Assembly (NCBI RefSeq): GCF_003046185.1
Contig: NZ_PZZL01000005.1
Span: 393,676 to 457,675 of the forward strand
Direction of reading: 5' to 3'
DNA: 64,000 nt
Origin: Phreatobacter oligotrophus
GTDB taxonomy: Bacteria > Pseudomonadota > Alphaproteobacteria > Rhizobiales > Phreatobacteraceae
The position numbers were made by a program, and so were the translations under genes. Below, one piece after another: positions 35,054 through 44,618 of this stretch; position 1 is the stretch's first letter; each line of letters starts with the position of its first letter. A model generated the notes under the pieces. It was not told the origin of the DNA and ran no database searches. It saw only the letters and a program-made list of their open reading frames with translations.

Positions 35054-36331
35054 TCAGTCGACCATGCTCATGGCGCGGAAGGCGTCCTGCTCGGCCTTGG
35101 ACATCAGCGCCGCCTTGTCCTTGGCGCGCAGGCGCTCCGTCTCGCTCTTCAGCTGCCCGCAGGCGGCGAGGATGTCGCGGCCGCGCGGCGTGCGCACCGG
35201 CGAGGAATAGCCGGCATCGAAGACGACCTCGGAGAAGCGCTCGATCTGCTCCCAGTCCGAGCACTCGTATTTCGAGCCGGGCCAGGGGTTGAACGGGATG
35301 AGGTTGATCTTGGCCGGGATACCCTTGAGGAGGCGCACGAGACGCCGGGCATCGTCGACGCTGTCGTTCACGCCTTTGAGCATGACATATTCGAAGGTGA
35401 TGCGCCGCGCGTTCGAGACGCCGGGATAGGTGCGGCAGGCCTGGAGGAGCTCGGCGATCGGGTACTTGCGGTTCAGCGGCACCAGCTCGTCGCGCAGGCC
35501 GTCGGTGACGGCGTGCAGCGAGATGGCGAGCGACACGCCGGTCTCGGCGCCGACCCGGCCGATCTCCGGCACGACGCCCGAGGTCGAGAGCGTGACGCGG
35601 CGCTTGGAGAACTGCAGCCCGTCCGGGTCGAGCAGGGTCTTCAGCGCTGCCGTGACGTTGTCGACGTTGTAGAGCGGCTCGCCCATGCCCATGAGCACGA
35701 TGTTGGTGACGAAGCGCCCGCCATCATCCGGCACGAAGGCGCCCTCGGGCGGCGACTGGTCTGGCCAGTCGCCGAGCCGGTCGCGCGCGACGATCACCTG
35801 CGCCACGACTTCCGCCGCGGTGAGGTTGCGCACCAGCTTCTGCGTGCCGGTGTGGCAGAAGGAGCAGGTGAGCGTGCAGCCGACCTGGCTCGAGATGCAC
35901 AGCGTGCCGCGGTCGCGGGTGGGGATGTAGACGGTCTCGATCTCGTGCCACTTCTCGCCGGCGACGGAGGGCGGAATGCGCATGAGCCACTTGCGGGTGC
36001 CGTCCTGCGACACCTGCTCGACAACCACCTCCGGCCGATCGAGCGTGTAGGCCTCGTCGAGCGCGGCGCGCAGGTGCTTGGAGACGTTGGACATCTCCGC
36101 GAAGGTCTTGGCGCCGCGCTGGTAGATCCAGCCCCAGAGTTGGGCGACGCGCATCCGCGTCTCGCGGCCCTCGATGCCGATGGCCTCCAGCGCCGCCTTC
36201 AGCTCGTCGCGGCCGAGGCCGACCAGCGAGGGCTTCGAGGGAAGGGCGCGCGTCTCCACCGCCGGTGCGGCGGGGGTGGCAGCGGCGGCTTTGGAAGACG
36301 GCTTGGCTTTCGAGAGGTCGAGCGTCGGCAT
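35054..36331 (-). CDS. rlmN: Dual-specificity RNA methyltransferase RlmN
   Basis: This 425-residue radical SAM enzyme has the CxxxCxxC cluster motif in [12 protein letters not shown], the GGEP-like GMGEPLYN, and the catalytic C-terminal Cys in ILAACGQL. RlmN methylates C2 of A2503 in 23S rRNA and A37 in some tRNAs. I chose ATG 36331 ([10 protein letters not shown]); the longer in-frame start has no support. The N-terminal 40 residues are Ala/Pro-rich and probably disordered. Confidence 0.95.
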   Translation of the reverse strand: MPTLDLSKAKPSSKAAAATPAAPAVETRALPSKPSLVGLGRDELKAALEAIGIEGRETRMRVAQLWGWIYQRGAKTFAEMSNVSKHLRAALDEAYTLDRPEVVVEQVSQDGTRKWLMRIPPSVAGEKWHEIETVYIPTRDRGTLCISSQVGCTLTCSFCHTGTQKLVRNLTAAEVVAQVIVARDRLGDWPDQSPPEGAFVPDDGGRFVTNIVLMGMGEPLYNVDNVTAALKTLLDPDGLQFSKRRVTLSTSGVVPEIGRVGAETGVSLAISLHAVTDGLRDELVPLNRKYPIAELLQACRTYPGVSNARRITFEYVMLKGVNDSVDDARRLVRLLKGIPAKINLIPFNPWPGSKYECSDWEQIERFSEVVFDAGYSSPVRTPRGRDILAACGQLKSETERLRAKDKAALMSKAEQDAFRAMSMVD

Positions 36332-36408
36332 TGGGTCTCTGATCCTGGCAAGCGCGGGCCTATAGCACGAAAGGACGGCGCCGGCAGCCTTTCCCGCGCA
36401 AGCGCCGG

Positions 36409-36969
36409 TCAGTTGCTCAAGGCGCCATCGGCGCATTCCCGCCGCGCCTGCGCCAGCGCATCGGCAAATCCGCTGAGGGAATAGATGTCCACCGTGACGC
36501 CACCCTCGGCGCGCATAGCATGCACCGTCATATGGGCATTCGCACGCATGGCGTCGATGAGCCGGACCTCGTCGGCGCGGTCACGGATCCAAGCGCCGTC
36601 GTCACGCGTGGCGAGATCAAAGGTCTCGGCCCCCAGCTTGGCGATGGCGCCGGCCGGGGCATAGCCAAACTCGGCGGCGAATTCATCGCGCACCTGATCC
36701 TGCGGGCGTGTCGTCACGAAGACGAAAGCGCCTTCGGCGGAAACGCCCTTCGGCAGGCGGCGCGGCGTCCCGGCCGCATAGCACTGCTTGCCGCGATCGG
36801 TTTCGGCCACGACGACGCTCCACTCGCCATGAATGGCGACGACTGTCGTCACGCCCGTGGGACGGTCGTCGGCCCGGAGCAGGGCCGGCAGCGTGAGGAG
36901 ACAGAGGCCTGAGAGAAGGCCGGAGCCCAGGGCGCGCGCCAGACGGGCCGCGCCAGGCCTCACCGGCAC
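36409..36969 (-). CDS. IalB-like invasion-associated locus B family protein (second of tandem pair)
   Basis: This 186-residue secreted protein has a hydrophobic N-terminal signal region ([20 protein letters not shown]). Its mature part has [20 protein letters not shown] and ends with [16 protein letters not shown], the same pattern as its upstream neighbour. The single Cys in the KQCYA motif and one near the end suggest a disulfide. IalB-type proteins are periplasmic or surface proteins of unclear role in Alphaproteobacteria. It overlaps its paralogue by 10 bp. Confidence 0.75.
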   Translation of the reverse strand: MPVRPGAARLARALGSGLLSGLCLLTLPALLRADDRPTGVTTVVAIHGEWSVVVAETDRGKQCYAAGTPRRLPKGVSAEGAFVFVTTRPQDQVRDEFAAEFGYAPAGAIAKLGAETFDLATRDDGAWIRDRADEVRLIDAMRANAHMTVHAMRAEGGVTVDIYSLSGFADALAQARRECADGALSN

Positions 36970-37538
36970 TCCTGCGCGACGCGGTCCAGCGCCTGGCCGA
37001 GGCCGGTCAGCGAATAGGTGTCGGTGGTCACGTTGCCGCGCAGCGAGGTGGAGCGCACGGTCAGCTGCGAGCCGCCGCGCATGGCCTGCACCATGCGGCC
37101 CTCTTCCGCCGCGTTCTTGATCCAGGCGCCGTTCTGCTGGGTGTAAAGCGCGAAGCTGGCGCTGCCGATGGTGGCGGTGGCGTCGCCCTTCAGAGGGAAG
37201 CCGAGGGTCAGCGAGACCTCGTTGCGGACGTTCTCGCCGGGGCGCGAGGTGAGGAAGAAGAAGGCGGGATCGCGCTGCAGGCCGGCCGGCGCCCGGCTCT
37301 TCGGCTGCGAGGCGGCGTAGCAGACCTTGCCGCGCTGGGTCGTCGAGGTGAAGACGCCCCAGTCGCCGAACTGCGCCACGGCCGCGCCCTGCTGCGCCCC
37401 GCCGCCGGAGGCGGGCCTGTTGCCCTGCGCCGGCTGGCCCTGCTGGGCCTGCGGGCGCTGCTGCTGCTGCGCCTGGGCATCGACGGCGACCGCGGCCACC
37501 GTCAGGGCGAGGAGAGCGAGGTAAGGGGTGGAGCGCAT
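36960..37538 (-). CDS. IalB-like invasion-associated locus B family protein (first of tandem pair)
   Basis: This 192-residue protein has a signal peptide (MRSTPYLALLALTVAAVAVDAQA) and a Gln/Pro-rich linker of about 40 residues. The IalB-like domain (FGDWGVFTSTTQRGKVCYAA, then SLTLGFPLKGDATATIG) ends [17 protein letters not shown]. It shares WGV-RGK-CYAA, RP(G/Q)E, AWI and the terminal helix with the next gene, so the two are paralogues. The role is unknown despite the family name. Confidence 0.8.
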   Translation of the reverse strand: MRSTPYLALLALTVAAVAVDAQAQQQQRPQAQQGQPAQGNRPASGGGAQQGAAVAQFGDWGVFTSTTQRGKVCYAASQPKSRAPAGLQRDPAFFFLTSRPGENVRNEVSLTLGFPLKGDATATIGSASFALYTQQNGAWIKNAAEEGRMVQAMRGGSQLTVRSTSLRGNVTTDTYSLTGLGQALDRVAQECR

Positions 37539-37612
37539 CGCGATACTCGGCTTGAGAGACGGGCGAACGGGAACGGCGGCCCCGCAGACGGCCCTTTAGA
37601 TGTCGACAATCA

Positions 37613-37633
37613 GGGTAAACAGCCGGTTAACCC
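37613..37633. promoter_or_regulatory. Imperfect palindrome upstream of the IalB-like pair
   Basis: GGGTAAAC-AGCCG-GTTAACCC has one mismatch in 8-bp arms and lies 75 bp before the first IalB-like start. It also contains TAAA-N7-TTAA, close to a CtrA site. Regulatory role is inferred only from position and symmetry. Confidence 0.35.
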
Positions 37634-37756
37634 GGAGGGATTTTACCCTCTGGCGACCCCGTCCGCAGACCGATTTTCGACCCCGGGGACGGTAACTTAC
37701 GGTCAATCCGGGCAAGACTAGGGCGGATCGGCAGCCACACCCGGCTTCAGACGCAA

Positions 37757-37780
37757 AGAGCGCCCGTCTCCGGGCGCTCT
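37757..37780 (-). terminator. Terminator hairpin after leuC
   Basis: A perfect 10-bp stem AGAGCGCCCG/CGGGCGCTCT with a 4-nt loop lies 23 bp past the leuC stop. On the reverse strand a short T run follows. Confidence 0.7.
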
Positions 37781-37802
37781 CGGGTCGTGCAGGCACCGGA
37801 TT

Positions 37803-39212
37803 TCAGCCCCAGGTGCGGATGTCCACGAAGTGGCCTTCCACCGCCGCCGCCGCCGCCATGATCGGCGAGACGAGGTGGGTGCGGCCCTTGTAGCCCTGGC
37901 GGCCCTCGAAATTGCGGTTCGAGGTCGAGGCGCAGCGCTCGCCCGGCTGCAGGCGATCGGGGTTCATGGCGAGGCACATGGAGCAGCCTGCCTCGCGCCA
38001 CTCGAAACCGGCGGCGAGGAAGATCTTGTCCAGACCCTCCTGCTCGGCCTGCTCCTTCACGAGACCCGAGCCCGGTACGATCATGGCCGAGACGGTCGGG
38101 GCGACCTTCTTGTCCTTCACCACGCGGGCGACCTCGCGCAGGTCCTCGATGCGCGAATTGGTGCAGGAGCCGATGAACACCTTGTCCAGGCGGATGTCGG
38201 TGATCTTCGTTCCCGGCGTGAGCCCCATGTATTCGAGCGCGCGCCACTTGGAGAGGCGCTTGTTCTCGTCCTGGATGTCGTCCGGGTTCGGCACGGCGCC
38301 GGCCACCGAGATGACGTCCTCAGGGCTGGTGCCCCAGGAGACGATCGGCGGCAGGTTGTTGGCGTCGAGCACGACGGTGCGGTCGAAATGGGCGCCCTCC
38401 TCGGTGAAGAGCGTTTCCCAGTACTTCTGCGCCATGTCCCAGGCCATGCCCTTGGGCGCCTTCGGCTTGCCCTTGAGATAGGCGTAGGTCTTCTCGTCCG
38501 GGGCGATCAGGCCGGCACGGGCGCCGCCCTCGATCGACATGTTGCAGATGGTCATGCGGCCTTCCATCGACAGCGAGCGGATGGCCTCGCCCGCATACTC
38601 GATGACCGAGCCGGTGCCGCCGGCCGTGCCGATCTCGCCGATGATGGCGAGGATGATGTCCTTGGCGGTGACGCCGTCCTTCAGCTGCCCGTCGACGCGG
38701 ACGAGCATGTTCTTCGCCTTCTTCTGGATCAGCGTCTGGGTGGCGAGCACGTGCTCGACCTCAGACGTGCCGATGCCATGGGCGAGAGCGCCGAAAGCGC
38801 CGTGGGTCGAGGTGTGGCTGTCGCCGCAGACGATGGTCGTGCCCGGCAGGGTGAAGCCCTGCTCCGGCCCGATGACGTGGACGATGCCCTGGCGGATGTC
38901 GGCGGCGTCGTAATACTCGATGCCGAATTCCGCGGCGTTCTGGGCGAGGGCCTCCACCTGGGTGCGGCTCTCCTCGTCCTTGATGCCGAACTTGCGGTCC
39001 GGCGTCGTGGCGATGTTGTGGTCGACCACGGCGAGGGTCTTCTGCGGCGCGCGCACCTTGCGGCCGGTGGCGCGCAGGCCCTCGAAGGCCTGCGGGCTCG
39101 TCACCTCGTGGACGAGGTGGCGGTCAATGTAGAGAAGGCAGGTGCCATCGTCCTGCGTCTCGACCACATGGTCGTCCCAGATCTTGTCATACAGCGTGCG
39201 CGGCGCGGCCAT
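37803..39212 (-). CDS. leuC: 3-isopropylmalate dehydratase large subunit LeuC
   Basis: This 469-residue aconitase-family protein has the three iron-sulfur cluster cysteines in FIGSCTNSR and in [10 protein letters not shown], and the [19 protein letters not shown] motif. With LeuD it isomerises 2- to 3-isopropylmalate in leucine synthesis. LeuD is not in the window. It lies alone with its own terminator. Confidence 0.96.
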   Translation of the reverse strand: MAAPRTLYDKIWDDHVVETQDDGTCLLYIDRHLVHEVTSPQAFEGLRATGRKVRAPQKTLAVVDHNIATTPDRKFGIKDEESRTQVEALAQNAAEFGIEYYDAADIRQGIVHVIGPEQGFTLPGTTIVCGDSHTSTHGAFGALAHGIGTSEVEHVLATQTLIQKKAKNMLVRVDGQLKDGVTAKDIILAIIGEIGTAGGTGSVIEYAGEAIRSLSMEGRMTICNMSIEGGARAGLIAPDEKTYAYLKGKPKAPKGMAWDMAQKYWETLFTEEGAHFDRTVVLDANNLPPIVSWGTSPEDVISVAGAVPNPDDIQDENKRLSKWRALEYMGLTPGTKITDIRLDKVFIGSCTNSRIEDLREVARVVKDKKVAPTVSAMIVPGSGLVKEQAEQEGLDKIFLAAGFEWREAGCSMCLAMNPDRLQPGERCASTSNRNFEGRQGYKGRTHLVSPIMAAAAAVEGHFVDIRTWG

Positions 39213-39279
39213 GGCGGACCTCCCGTTCCAAAAAGGTGGCGGGTCTCTTAGCCTTGAATGGTTCTGGAGAGAAGAGGGA

Positions 39280-40461
39280 TCAAGGCGGAGGTACAGCGGG
39301 CCTGCCTTGTTGTGCCGTGACGGCAGGCTGAGCCGCCGTGACGATTCGGGCGGCGAGGGACCTCAGCCGCCGGCCGATCGTGTCGTCGTTGTAGGCGCCT
39401 GCCGTCATGGCGATGGCGAGGCCGAGATCGGGAGCCAGAAAAAGCCGTTGCCCGCCATTGCCGACCATCGCCGCGAAGGGCACGCGACCGCCGTCGCGCT
39501 CGAAGGAGCCGGTCCAGATCTGGTAGCCGTAGCCGCCGCCCCCTTCCGTGCTGATGCGCGGCGTCAGGGCCGTGGCGATCCATGCCGCCGGAATGAGCTG
39601 CCGGCCGTCGACTCGCCCGCCGTCCAGCACCAGACGCCCGATCTTCAGGAGGTCGCGAGGGGTCAGCCTGAGCCCCGCAAAGGCGAGATCGCGGCGATGC
39701 AGGTCACGCACCCATTCCCACCTCACAATCCCCAGAGGCGCGAAGAGCCGCTCGCGGGCGTAGTCCCGCACAGCCAGCCCCGTCACCTTTTCGATGATCG
39801 CCGCGAGGACGGCCGTGCCCCCGCCATTGTAGGCGAAGCGCTCACCGGGGCGCGCCGTCACCGCCCTGTCGAAGACGAAGCGCGGCTGGCTCCATGTCCA
39901 ATAGAGCCGCGTCTCGTCATTGCGCAGGCTTCCATAGGAGACAGTGCTCTCGTTCCAGTCGAGGCCGCTGCTCATGGTCAGGAGATGCTCGACTGTGATG
40001 GCGAGCCGCTCTGGAGTCCTCAGCCTGGCGAGCTCAGGGAAATAGTCGAGGACCGGCTTTTGGGGATCGATGCGTCCTTCGCCCACGGCGATGCCGACGA
40101 GCAGCGCAACCACCGTCTTGCTGATCGATCTCATGTCATGGAGGACGGTGGGACCGAAGGCCGTCTCGTGACCGAAAACGCTGTAGATCGAACGGTCCGT
40201 GCCCCGTCGATAAAGCTCGGCGACAAGAGCGCCGTTGCGCATCACGACGAGGGCGTGAAGGGGCTCGGCAATGCTGGCCTCGGCCATGAGGGCACAGAGC
40301 GCTGCCTCGTCAAACCCGGTTTTGCCGCTGTCGGCGATCTGCCAACCGTCGTCGCGCTGGACAGGCGGCGCGCAGGCCAGAGATCCCGCCGCGGCGGGCC
40401 ACCCGGCCAGGAGAAAGAGCAGAAGGCCCAGCACCGCGCGGGTGATGCCGGGCCGTCGCAT
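39280..40461 (-). CDS. Secreted serine hydrolase, class C beta-lactamase fold
   Basis: This 393-residue protein has a signal peptide ([20 protein letters not shown]), SxxK as SISK in [12 protein letters not shown], Tyr motif YNGGG, and MSSGLDW. It is a probable periplasmic esterase or peptidase-like enzyme of COG1680. I chose ATG 40461; the upstream ATG (40506) lies inside the 3' end of argF. Only 4 bp separate it from the argF stop, so it may be read from the arg transcript, although its role there is obscure. Confidence 0.85.
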   Translation of the reverse strand: MRRPGITRAVLGLLLFLLAGWPAAAGSLACAPPVQRDDGWQIADSGKTGFDEAALCALMAEASIAEPLHALVVMRNGALVAELYRRGTDRSIYSVFGHETAFGPTVLHDMRSISKTVVALLVGIAVGEGRIDPQKPVLDYFPELARLRTPERLAITVEHLLTMSSGLDWNESTVSYGSLRNDETRLYWTWSQPRFVFDRAVTARPGERFAYNGGGTAVLAAIIEKVTGLAVRDYARERLFAPLGIVRWEWVRDLHRRDLAFAGLRLTPRDLLKIGRLVLDGGRVDGRQLIPAAWIATALTPRISTEGGGGYGYQIWTGSFERDGGRVPFAAMVGNGGQRLFLAPDLGLAIAMTAGAYNDDTIGRRLRSLAARIVTAAQPAVTAQQGRPAVPPP

Positions 40462-40465
40462 CAGC

Positions 40466-41383
40466 TCACACCCCGAAGCACCAGGCGAGCACGCCCTTCT
40501 GCGCATGCAGGCGGTTCTCGGCCTCGTCGAAGACCACGGACTGCGGGCCGTCCATGACCTCGTCGGTGACCTCCTCGCCGCGATGGGCGGGCAGGCAATG
40601 CATGAAGATGGCGTCGGAATTGGCCGCGCTCATCAGCTGCTTGTTGACCTGGTAGGCCTTGAGCAGGTTGTGGCGACGCCCGGCATCCTCGTCGCCCATC
40701 GACACCCAGCAATCCGTGACGACGCAATCCGCCCGCTCCACCGCCTGGTAGGGGTCGGAGGTCCAGGAGATGTCGGCGCCCTCGCGCTGGGCGAGCGCGA
40801 TGATCTCGCGGCGCGGCGCCAGTTCCTCGGGGGTGGCGATGTTCAGCTTGAAGCCGAAGCGCGGCGCCGCCTGGATCCAGGAGGCCAGCACATTGTTGGT
40901 GTCGCCGGCCCAGGCCACCGTCTTGCCGCGGATCGAGCCCTTCTTCTCCTCGAAGGTCATGATGTCGGCCATGATCTGGCAGGGATGCGACAGCTTGGTG
41001 AGGCCGTTGATGACCGGCACGGTCGCCGCTTCCGCCAGCTCGCGCACGGCATTGTGGTCGAGCATGCGGATCATGATCGCGTCGACATAGCGCGAGAGGA
41101 CCTTCGCCGTGTCGGAGATGGTCTCGCCGCGGCCGAGCTGCATCTCGGCGCCGGTGAGCATGATCGTCTCGCCGCCAAGCTCGCGCATGCCGACGTCGAA
41201 GGAGACGCGGGTGCGGGTCGAGGGGCGCTCGAAGATCATGGCCAGCACCTTGCCGGCGAGCGGCTTGCCGGCCTCAGGGGTCCGGCGGACGCGCTTCAGC
41301 GCGCCCGCCTTGTCCAGAATGGCCTTCAGATCGGCCCCGCCGAAATCGGCGAGGTCGATGAAATGACGCGGCGAATGGGTCAC
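40466..41383 (-). CDS. argF: Ornithine carbamoyltransferase
   Basis: This 305-residue protein has carbamoyl-phosphate site [15 protein letters not shown], ornithine-site DCWVSMGDE, and the catalytic [11 protein letters not shown]. It makes citrulline in arginine synthesis. The start is GTG 41383, overlapping the argD stop (GTGA), which couples translation of the two. Confidence 0.96.
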   Translation of the reverse strand: MTHSPRHFIDLADFGGADLKAILDKAGALKRVRRTPEAGKPLAGKVLAMIFERPSTRTRVSFDVGMRELGGETIMLTGAEMQLGRGETISDTAKVLSRYVDAIMIRMLDHNAVRELAEAATVPVINGLTKLSHPCQIMADIMTFEEKKGSIRGKTVAWAGDTNNVLASWIQAAPRFGFKLNIATPEELAPRREIIALAQREGADISWTSDPYQAVERADCVVTDCWVSMGDEDAGRRHNLLKAYQVNKQLMSAANSDAIFMHCLPAHRGEEVTDEVMDGPQSVVFDEAENRLHAQKGVLAWCFGV

Positions 41384-42576
41384 TCGGCCGCTCCCTTGAC
41401 GAGGCTGGCCTCGAGACCCTTGGCGGCGCGCTCCAGCATACCCACGGCCGTGTCGATCTCCTCGTCGGAGACGACGAGCGGCGGGATGAGGCGGATGACA
41501 TTGTCGCCGGCCGGCACCACGAGAAGCCCCTCGCGGCGGGCGGCGGCGGTCACGTCGCCGTTCGGCAGCACGCATTTCAGGCCGGTGAGCAGGCCGAAGC
41601 CGCGCACCTCCTCGAAGACCTTCGGATGCTGGTCGACGAGGCCGGCGAGCTTCTGTTTGAAGACCAGCGCCTTGCGCTGCACCTCCTCGAGGAAGCCGGG
41701 GGCGAGCACCACGTCCAGCACGGCATTGCCGACGGCGGCCGCCAGCGGATTGCCGCCGAAGGTCGTGCCATGGGTGCCGGGCGTGAACACGGCGGCGCAT
41801 TTCTCCACCGCCAGCACGGCGCCCATGGGGAAGCCGCCGCCAATGCCCTTGGCGATCGCCATGATGTCCGGCGAGACGCCCGCCCATTCATGGGCGAAGA
41901 GCTTGCCGGTGCGGCCGACGCCGGTCTGCACCTCGTCGAAGATCAGGAGCAGGCCGTGCTTGTCGCAGAGCTCGCGCAGGTAGCGCAGCTCCTCGGTCGG
42001 CACGGTGCGCAGGCCGCCCTCGCCCTGGATCGGCTCGATCAGCAGCGCCGCGGTGTCCGGCCCGATCGTCGCCTCCAGCGCCTTGCGGTCGCCGAAGGGC
42101 ACCTGGTCGAAGCCCTCGACCTTTGGGCCGAAGCCCTCCAGGTACTTCTTCTGGCCACCGGCGGCGATGGTCGCCAGCGTACGGCCGTGGAAGGCGCCCT
42201 CGAAGGTGATGATGCGGTAGCGGTTCTCCTCGCCGCGCACGGCGTGGTACTTGCGCGCCATCTTGATGGCGCCCTCGTTGGCTTCCGCGCCCGAATTGCA
42301 GAACAGCACGCTGTCCGCGAAGGTCGCCTCGGTCAGGCGCTTGGCCAGCTTCTCCGCCGCCGGCACATTGTGCAGGTTGGAGACGTGCCAGAGCTTCTGC
42401 GCCTGCTCGGTGAGAGCGGCCACCAGATGCGGATGGGAATGGCCGAGCGCGTTCACCGCGATGCCCGCGCCGAAATCGAGGACTCGTCGCCCGTCCGCCG
42501 TCACCAGCCAGCAGCCCTCGCCCCGCTCAAAGGCGAGTTCGGTCCGTGCATAGTTCGGCATCAGCGGCGTGATCAC
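41380..42576 (-). CDS. argD: Acetylornithine aminotransferase
   Basis: This 398-residue class III aminotransferase has cofactor and substrate motifs [37 protein letters not shown] and the PLP lysine in [11 protein letters not shown]. It acts in arginine synthesis, and often also on succinyl-diaminopimelate. I chose GTG 42576 because GGGAGG lies 6 nt before it; ATG 42561 five codons later lacks one. argF follows with a 4-bp overlap. Confidence 0.94.
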   Translation of the reverse strand: MITPLMPNYARTELAFERGEGCWLVTADGRRVLDFGAGIAVNALGHSHPHLVAALTEQAQKLWHVSNLHNVPAAEKLAKRLTEATFADSVLFCNSGAEANEGAIKMARKYHAVRGEENRYRIITFEGAFHGRTLATIAAGGQKKYLEGFGPKVEGFDQVPFGDRKALEATIGPDTAALLIEPIQGEGGLRTVPTEELRYLRELCDKHGLLLIFDEVQTGVGRTGKLFAHEWAGVSPDIMAIAKGIGGGFPMGAVLAVEKCAAVFTPGTHGTTFGGNPLAAAVGNAVLDVVLAPGFLEEVQRKALVFKQKLAGLVDQHPKVFEEVRGFGLLTGLKCVLPNGDVTAAARREGLLVVPAGDNVIRLIPPLVVSDEEIDTAVGMLERAAKGLEASLVKGAAE

Positions 42577-42627
42577 TTCGACCTCCCGTCGAAACTCCAA
42601 GACAAACAGACAAACTGGAGAGACCAG

Positions 42628-42654
42628 AAAAAAACGGCCGCCCCGAAGGGCGGC
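42628..42654 (-). terminator. Rho-independent terminator of the ars operon
   Basis: On the reverse strand GCCGCCC-TTCG-GGGCGGC, a 7-bp stem with a UUCG tetraloop, is followed by seven T. It lies about 90 bp past the arsC stop, before argD. Confidence 0.9.
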
Positions 42655-42742
42655 GCGCGCAAATTCTATGCTGGCGACACCGGGAAAAGTCAAGATTGCC
42701 GCAGGGTTTGTCGTGCTGCAGCGCAGCGTTGCCGGCTCGCAA

Positions 42743-43147
42743 TCAGGGCGCCTTTCCCACGACCTCCCCATCCTCCTTGGTGAAGGAGGCCGGCGGCGCA
42801 TCGAGAAGGTCGAGGACCAGTTCCGAGGGCCTGCACAGCCGCGTGCCCTTCGGCGTTTCGACGATGGGCCGGTTGATGAGGATGGGATGCGCCATCATCG
42901 CATCAATGAGCTGGGCATCGGTGAGCGCGAGGTCGGCGAGGCCGAGCTCGGCATAGGGCGTGCCCTTCTCGCGCAGGAGTTCCCGCGGCGTGATGCCCAT
43001 CGCGGCGATCAGCGCCTCAAGCCGCTCCCGGCTCGGCGGCGTCTTGAGATACTCGACCACGGTCGGCTCGACGCCGCTCGCCTGGATCATGGCGAGCGTG
43101 TTGCGGGAGGTGCCGCAGGCGGGATTGTGGAAGATGGTCACGGTCAT
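42743..43147 (-). CDS. arsC: Glutaredoxin-type arsenate reductase
   Basis: This 134-residue protein has the catalytic Cys in [12 protein letters not shown] at residue 11, Arg in the PSRERL region, and [19 protein letters not shown], all as in glutathione/glutaredoxin-linked ArsC. It reduces arsenate to arsenite. It overlaps the aquaporin gene by 4 bp and is last in the operon. Confidence 0.94.
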   Translation of the reverse strand: MTVTIFHNPACGTSRNTLAMIQASGVEPTVVEYLKTPPSRERLEALIAAMGITPRELLREKGTPYAELGLADLALTDAQLIDAMMAHPILINRPIVETPKGTRLCRPSELVLDLLDAPPASFTKEDGEVVGKAP

Positions 43148-43824
43148 GGGGCGGCCTTGTCGGCAGTGTTGGCGAAGAGCCAGCGGGCGAGGAGCAGCGC
43201 CAGCAGGGCGCCGATACATTCGGCGGCGATGAAGGCCGGCACGTCGAGCGGACGGATGCCGGAGAAGGTCGGCGTGAAGGCGCGGGCGATGGCCACCGCC
43301 GGATTGGCGAAGGAGGTCGAAGCGGTGAACCAGTAGGCGGCGGTGATGGTGAGGCCGACGAGCCAGGGTATCGCCGCCGGCGCGCTCCTCAAGCCCCCGA
43401 GTATGACGGTGACGAGCAGGAAGGCGGCGACGACCTCGGCGAACCATTGCGGCGGCCCGGTCCTGACCTTCGCCGAGGCGGCGAGCGGCGCGAGGTCGAA
43501 CATGAGATGCGCCAGCACCGTGCCGAGAATGCCGCCGGCGACCTGCGCCGCCACGTAAAGCAGGGCATCGCGGCGGGCGAGGTCGCCGCGCAGCGCGAAG
43601 ACCAGCGTCACGGCCGGGTTGAAATGCGCGCCCGAGATCGGCCCGAGGATGGTGATGAGCACCACGAGGATGGCTCCGGTCGGCAACGTGTTGCCGAGCA
43701 GCGCCAGCGCCGTATCGCGGGTGAGGCTCTCCGCCATGATGCCTGAGCCGACGACGGTGGCGACGAGCAGCGCGGTGCCGAGACCTTCGGAGGCAAGGCG
43801 GCGGGACAGGTCGGGCGCGGTCAT
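43144..43824 (-). CDS. aqpS: Aquaglyceroporin of the arsenic operon (AqpS-like)
   Basis: This 226-residue MIP channel has both NPA motifs (HFNPAVTLVFALRG and FANPAVAIARAF) and six membrane segments. It sits between arsR and arsC with 4-bp overlaps on both sides. In Sinorhizobium meliloti the matching AqpS lets arsenite leave the cell by diffusion after ArsC makes it; I infer the same here because no arsenite pump (ArsB/Acr3) is in the operon. ATG 43824 is chosen over a longer in-frame start within arsR. Confidence 0.9.
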   Translation of the reverse strand: MTAPDLSRRLASEGLGTALLVATVVGSGIMAESLTRDTALALLGNTLPTGAILVVLITILGPISGAHFNPAVTLVFALRGDLARRDALLYVAAQVAGGILGTVLAHLMFDLAPLAASAKVRTGPPQWFAEVVAAFLLVTVILGGLRSAPAAIPWLVGLTITAAYWFTASTSFANPAVAIARAFTPTFSGIRPLDVPAFIAAECIGALLALLLARWLFANTADKAAP

Positions 43825-44174
43825 GGCGATGCCGGCTCGCAGCAGGAGGGGCGAGACAGTTCGGCCACCAGCGGTGTGCAGAGTTCGGGGCGCCCGCCGC
43901 AGCAATCGTTGACGAGATAGAGCGTCATCGCCCGGAAGCGCGCGAGATCGGCGCGGTAGACGATGGTGCGGCCCTGTCGCTCGGCGCGCACCAGACCGGC
44001 CCGCGACAGCACCGCGAGGTGGGCGGACATGGTGTTCTGCATCACGGCCAGGGCACGCCCCACCTCGCCGGCGGCAAGGCCCTCCGGCTCGTGGGCGACG
44101 AGCAGGCGGAAGGTGGCCAGCCGGGTCGGCTGGGCCAGGGCGGCAAGGCTGGCGATGGCGTCGTTCTCATCCAT
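43821..44174 (-). CDS. arsR: ArsR/SmtB family repressor
   Basis: This 117-residue winged-helix protein has ALAQPTRLATFRLL, then the recognition helix VMQNTMSAHLAVLSRAGLV. A late pair of adjacent cysteines (NDCCGG, then SCCEP) could bind arsenite; they replace the classical ELCVCDL motif, as in ArsR types with C-terminal Cys pairs. It represses the operon. The palindrome next to the start codon is the likely operator. No ribosome site is visible, so translation may be leaderless. Confidence 0.92.
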   Translation of the reverse strand: MDENDAIASLAALAQPTRLATFRLLVAHEPEGLAAGEVGRALAVMQNTMSAHLAVLSRAGLVRAERQGRTIVYRADLARFRAMTLYLVNDCCGGRPELCTPLVAELSRPSCCEPASP

Positions 44175-44194
44175 ATATCGAGAATGATCGATAT
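44175..44194. promoter_or_regulatory. ArsR operator abutting the arsR start codon
   Basis: ATATCGAGAATGATCGATAT has perfect 7-bp arms and a 6-bp spacer, immediately before the arsR ATG. Size and symmetry fit an ArsR dimer site. Confidence 0.65.
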
Positions 44195-44265
44195 TTCGTG
44201 ACAGGTCGATGACGTGACGGGAGGCGGGATGAGGCCAACCGACCCCTCAGGTCCGGCTATCCGGC

Positions 44266-44581
44266 GATTCCGGGCGGGATTCCGCGGATTCCCGCACAAC
44301 AGAGCTGGGGAGAGTGACTCAAAAACAACACCCGTTTTAAGGCCTTGGTAAGACTCATGCATCCGGAGCCGGGAAAGCGGTTTGGCCCTGTGGACGGCCT
44401 CTCAGGCGGCTCAACCGCTTGGGGAAAAACGCAGGGAGATTCGCCGGACTCTTGATGCCGATTCAATCGATAGCGTAGTGTCCGGCCGTCGGCATACGAC
44501 ATCTCGTGCGGCGGACCTTAGTGACAAGGGTATCGGCAGTGCAGCGGCGCCTCTCCCGGGGCGACGAGCGCTATGCGATTC
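44266..44581. promoter_or_regulatory. Cluster of nine GANTC (CcrM) sites upstream of gcrA
   Basis: GANTC occurs at 44266, 44278, 44287, 44316, 44352, 44438, 44447, 44460 and 44577. I find none in the adjacent 537-bp gcrA ORF or the arsR ORF. GcrA acts on promoters bearing methylated GANTC, so this is a strong candidate methylation-controlled region. The rest of the 444-bp arsR-gcrA gap holds no gene I can support. Confidence 0.75.
44337..44351. promoter_or_regulatory. CtrA-like site upstream of gcrA
   Basis: TTAA, seven bases, then GTAA: one mismatch from TTAA-N7-TTAA, about 270 bp before gcrA and inside the GANTC cluster. CtrA represses gcrA in Caulobacter; here it is inferred. Confidence 0.45.
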
Positions 44582-44618
44582 CGCGGGGCCCGTCGCCTCG
44601 CCCAGGAGGAAACAGGAC

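Noticed and set aside
34322..36484. 720-residue open frame on the forward strand
   Set aside because: Runs across the opposite strand of a serine hydrolase and rlmN, joining two unrelated genes; no recognisable domain.
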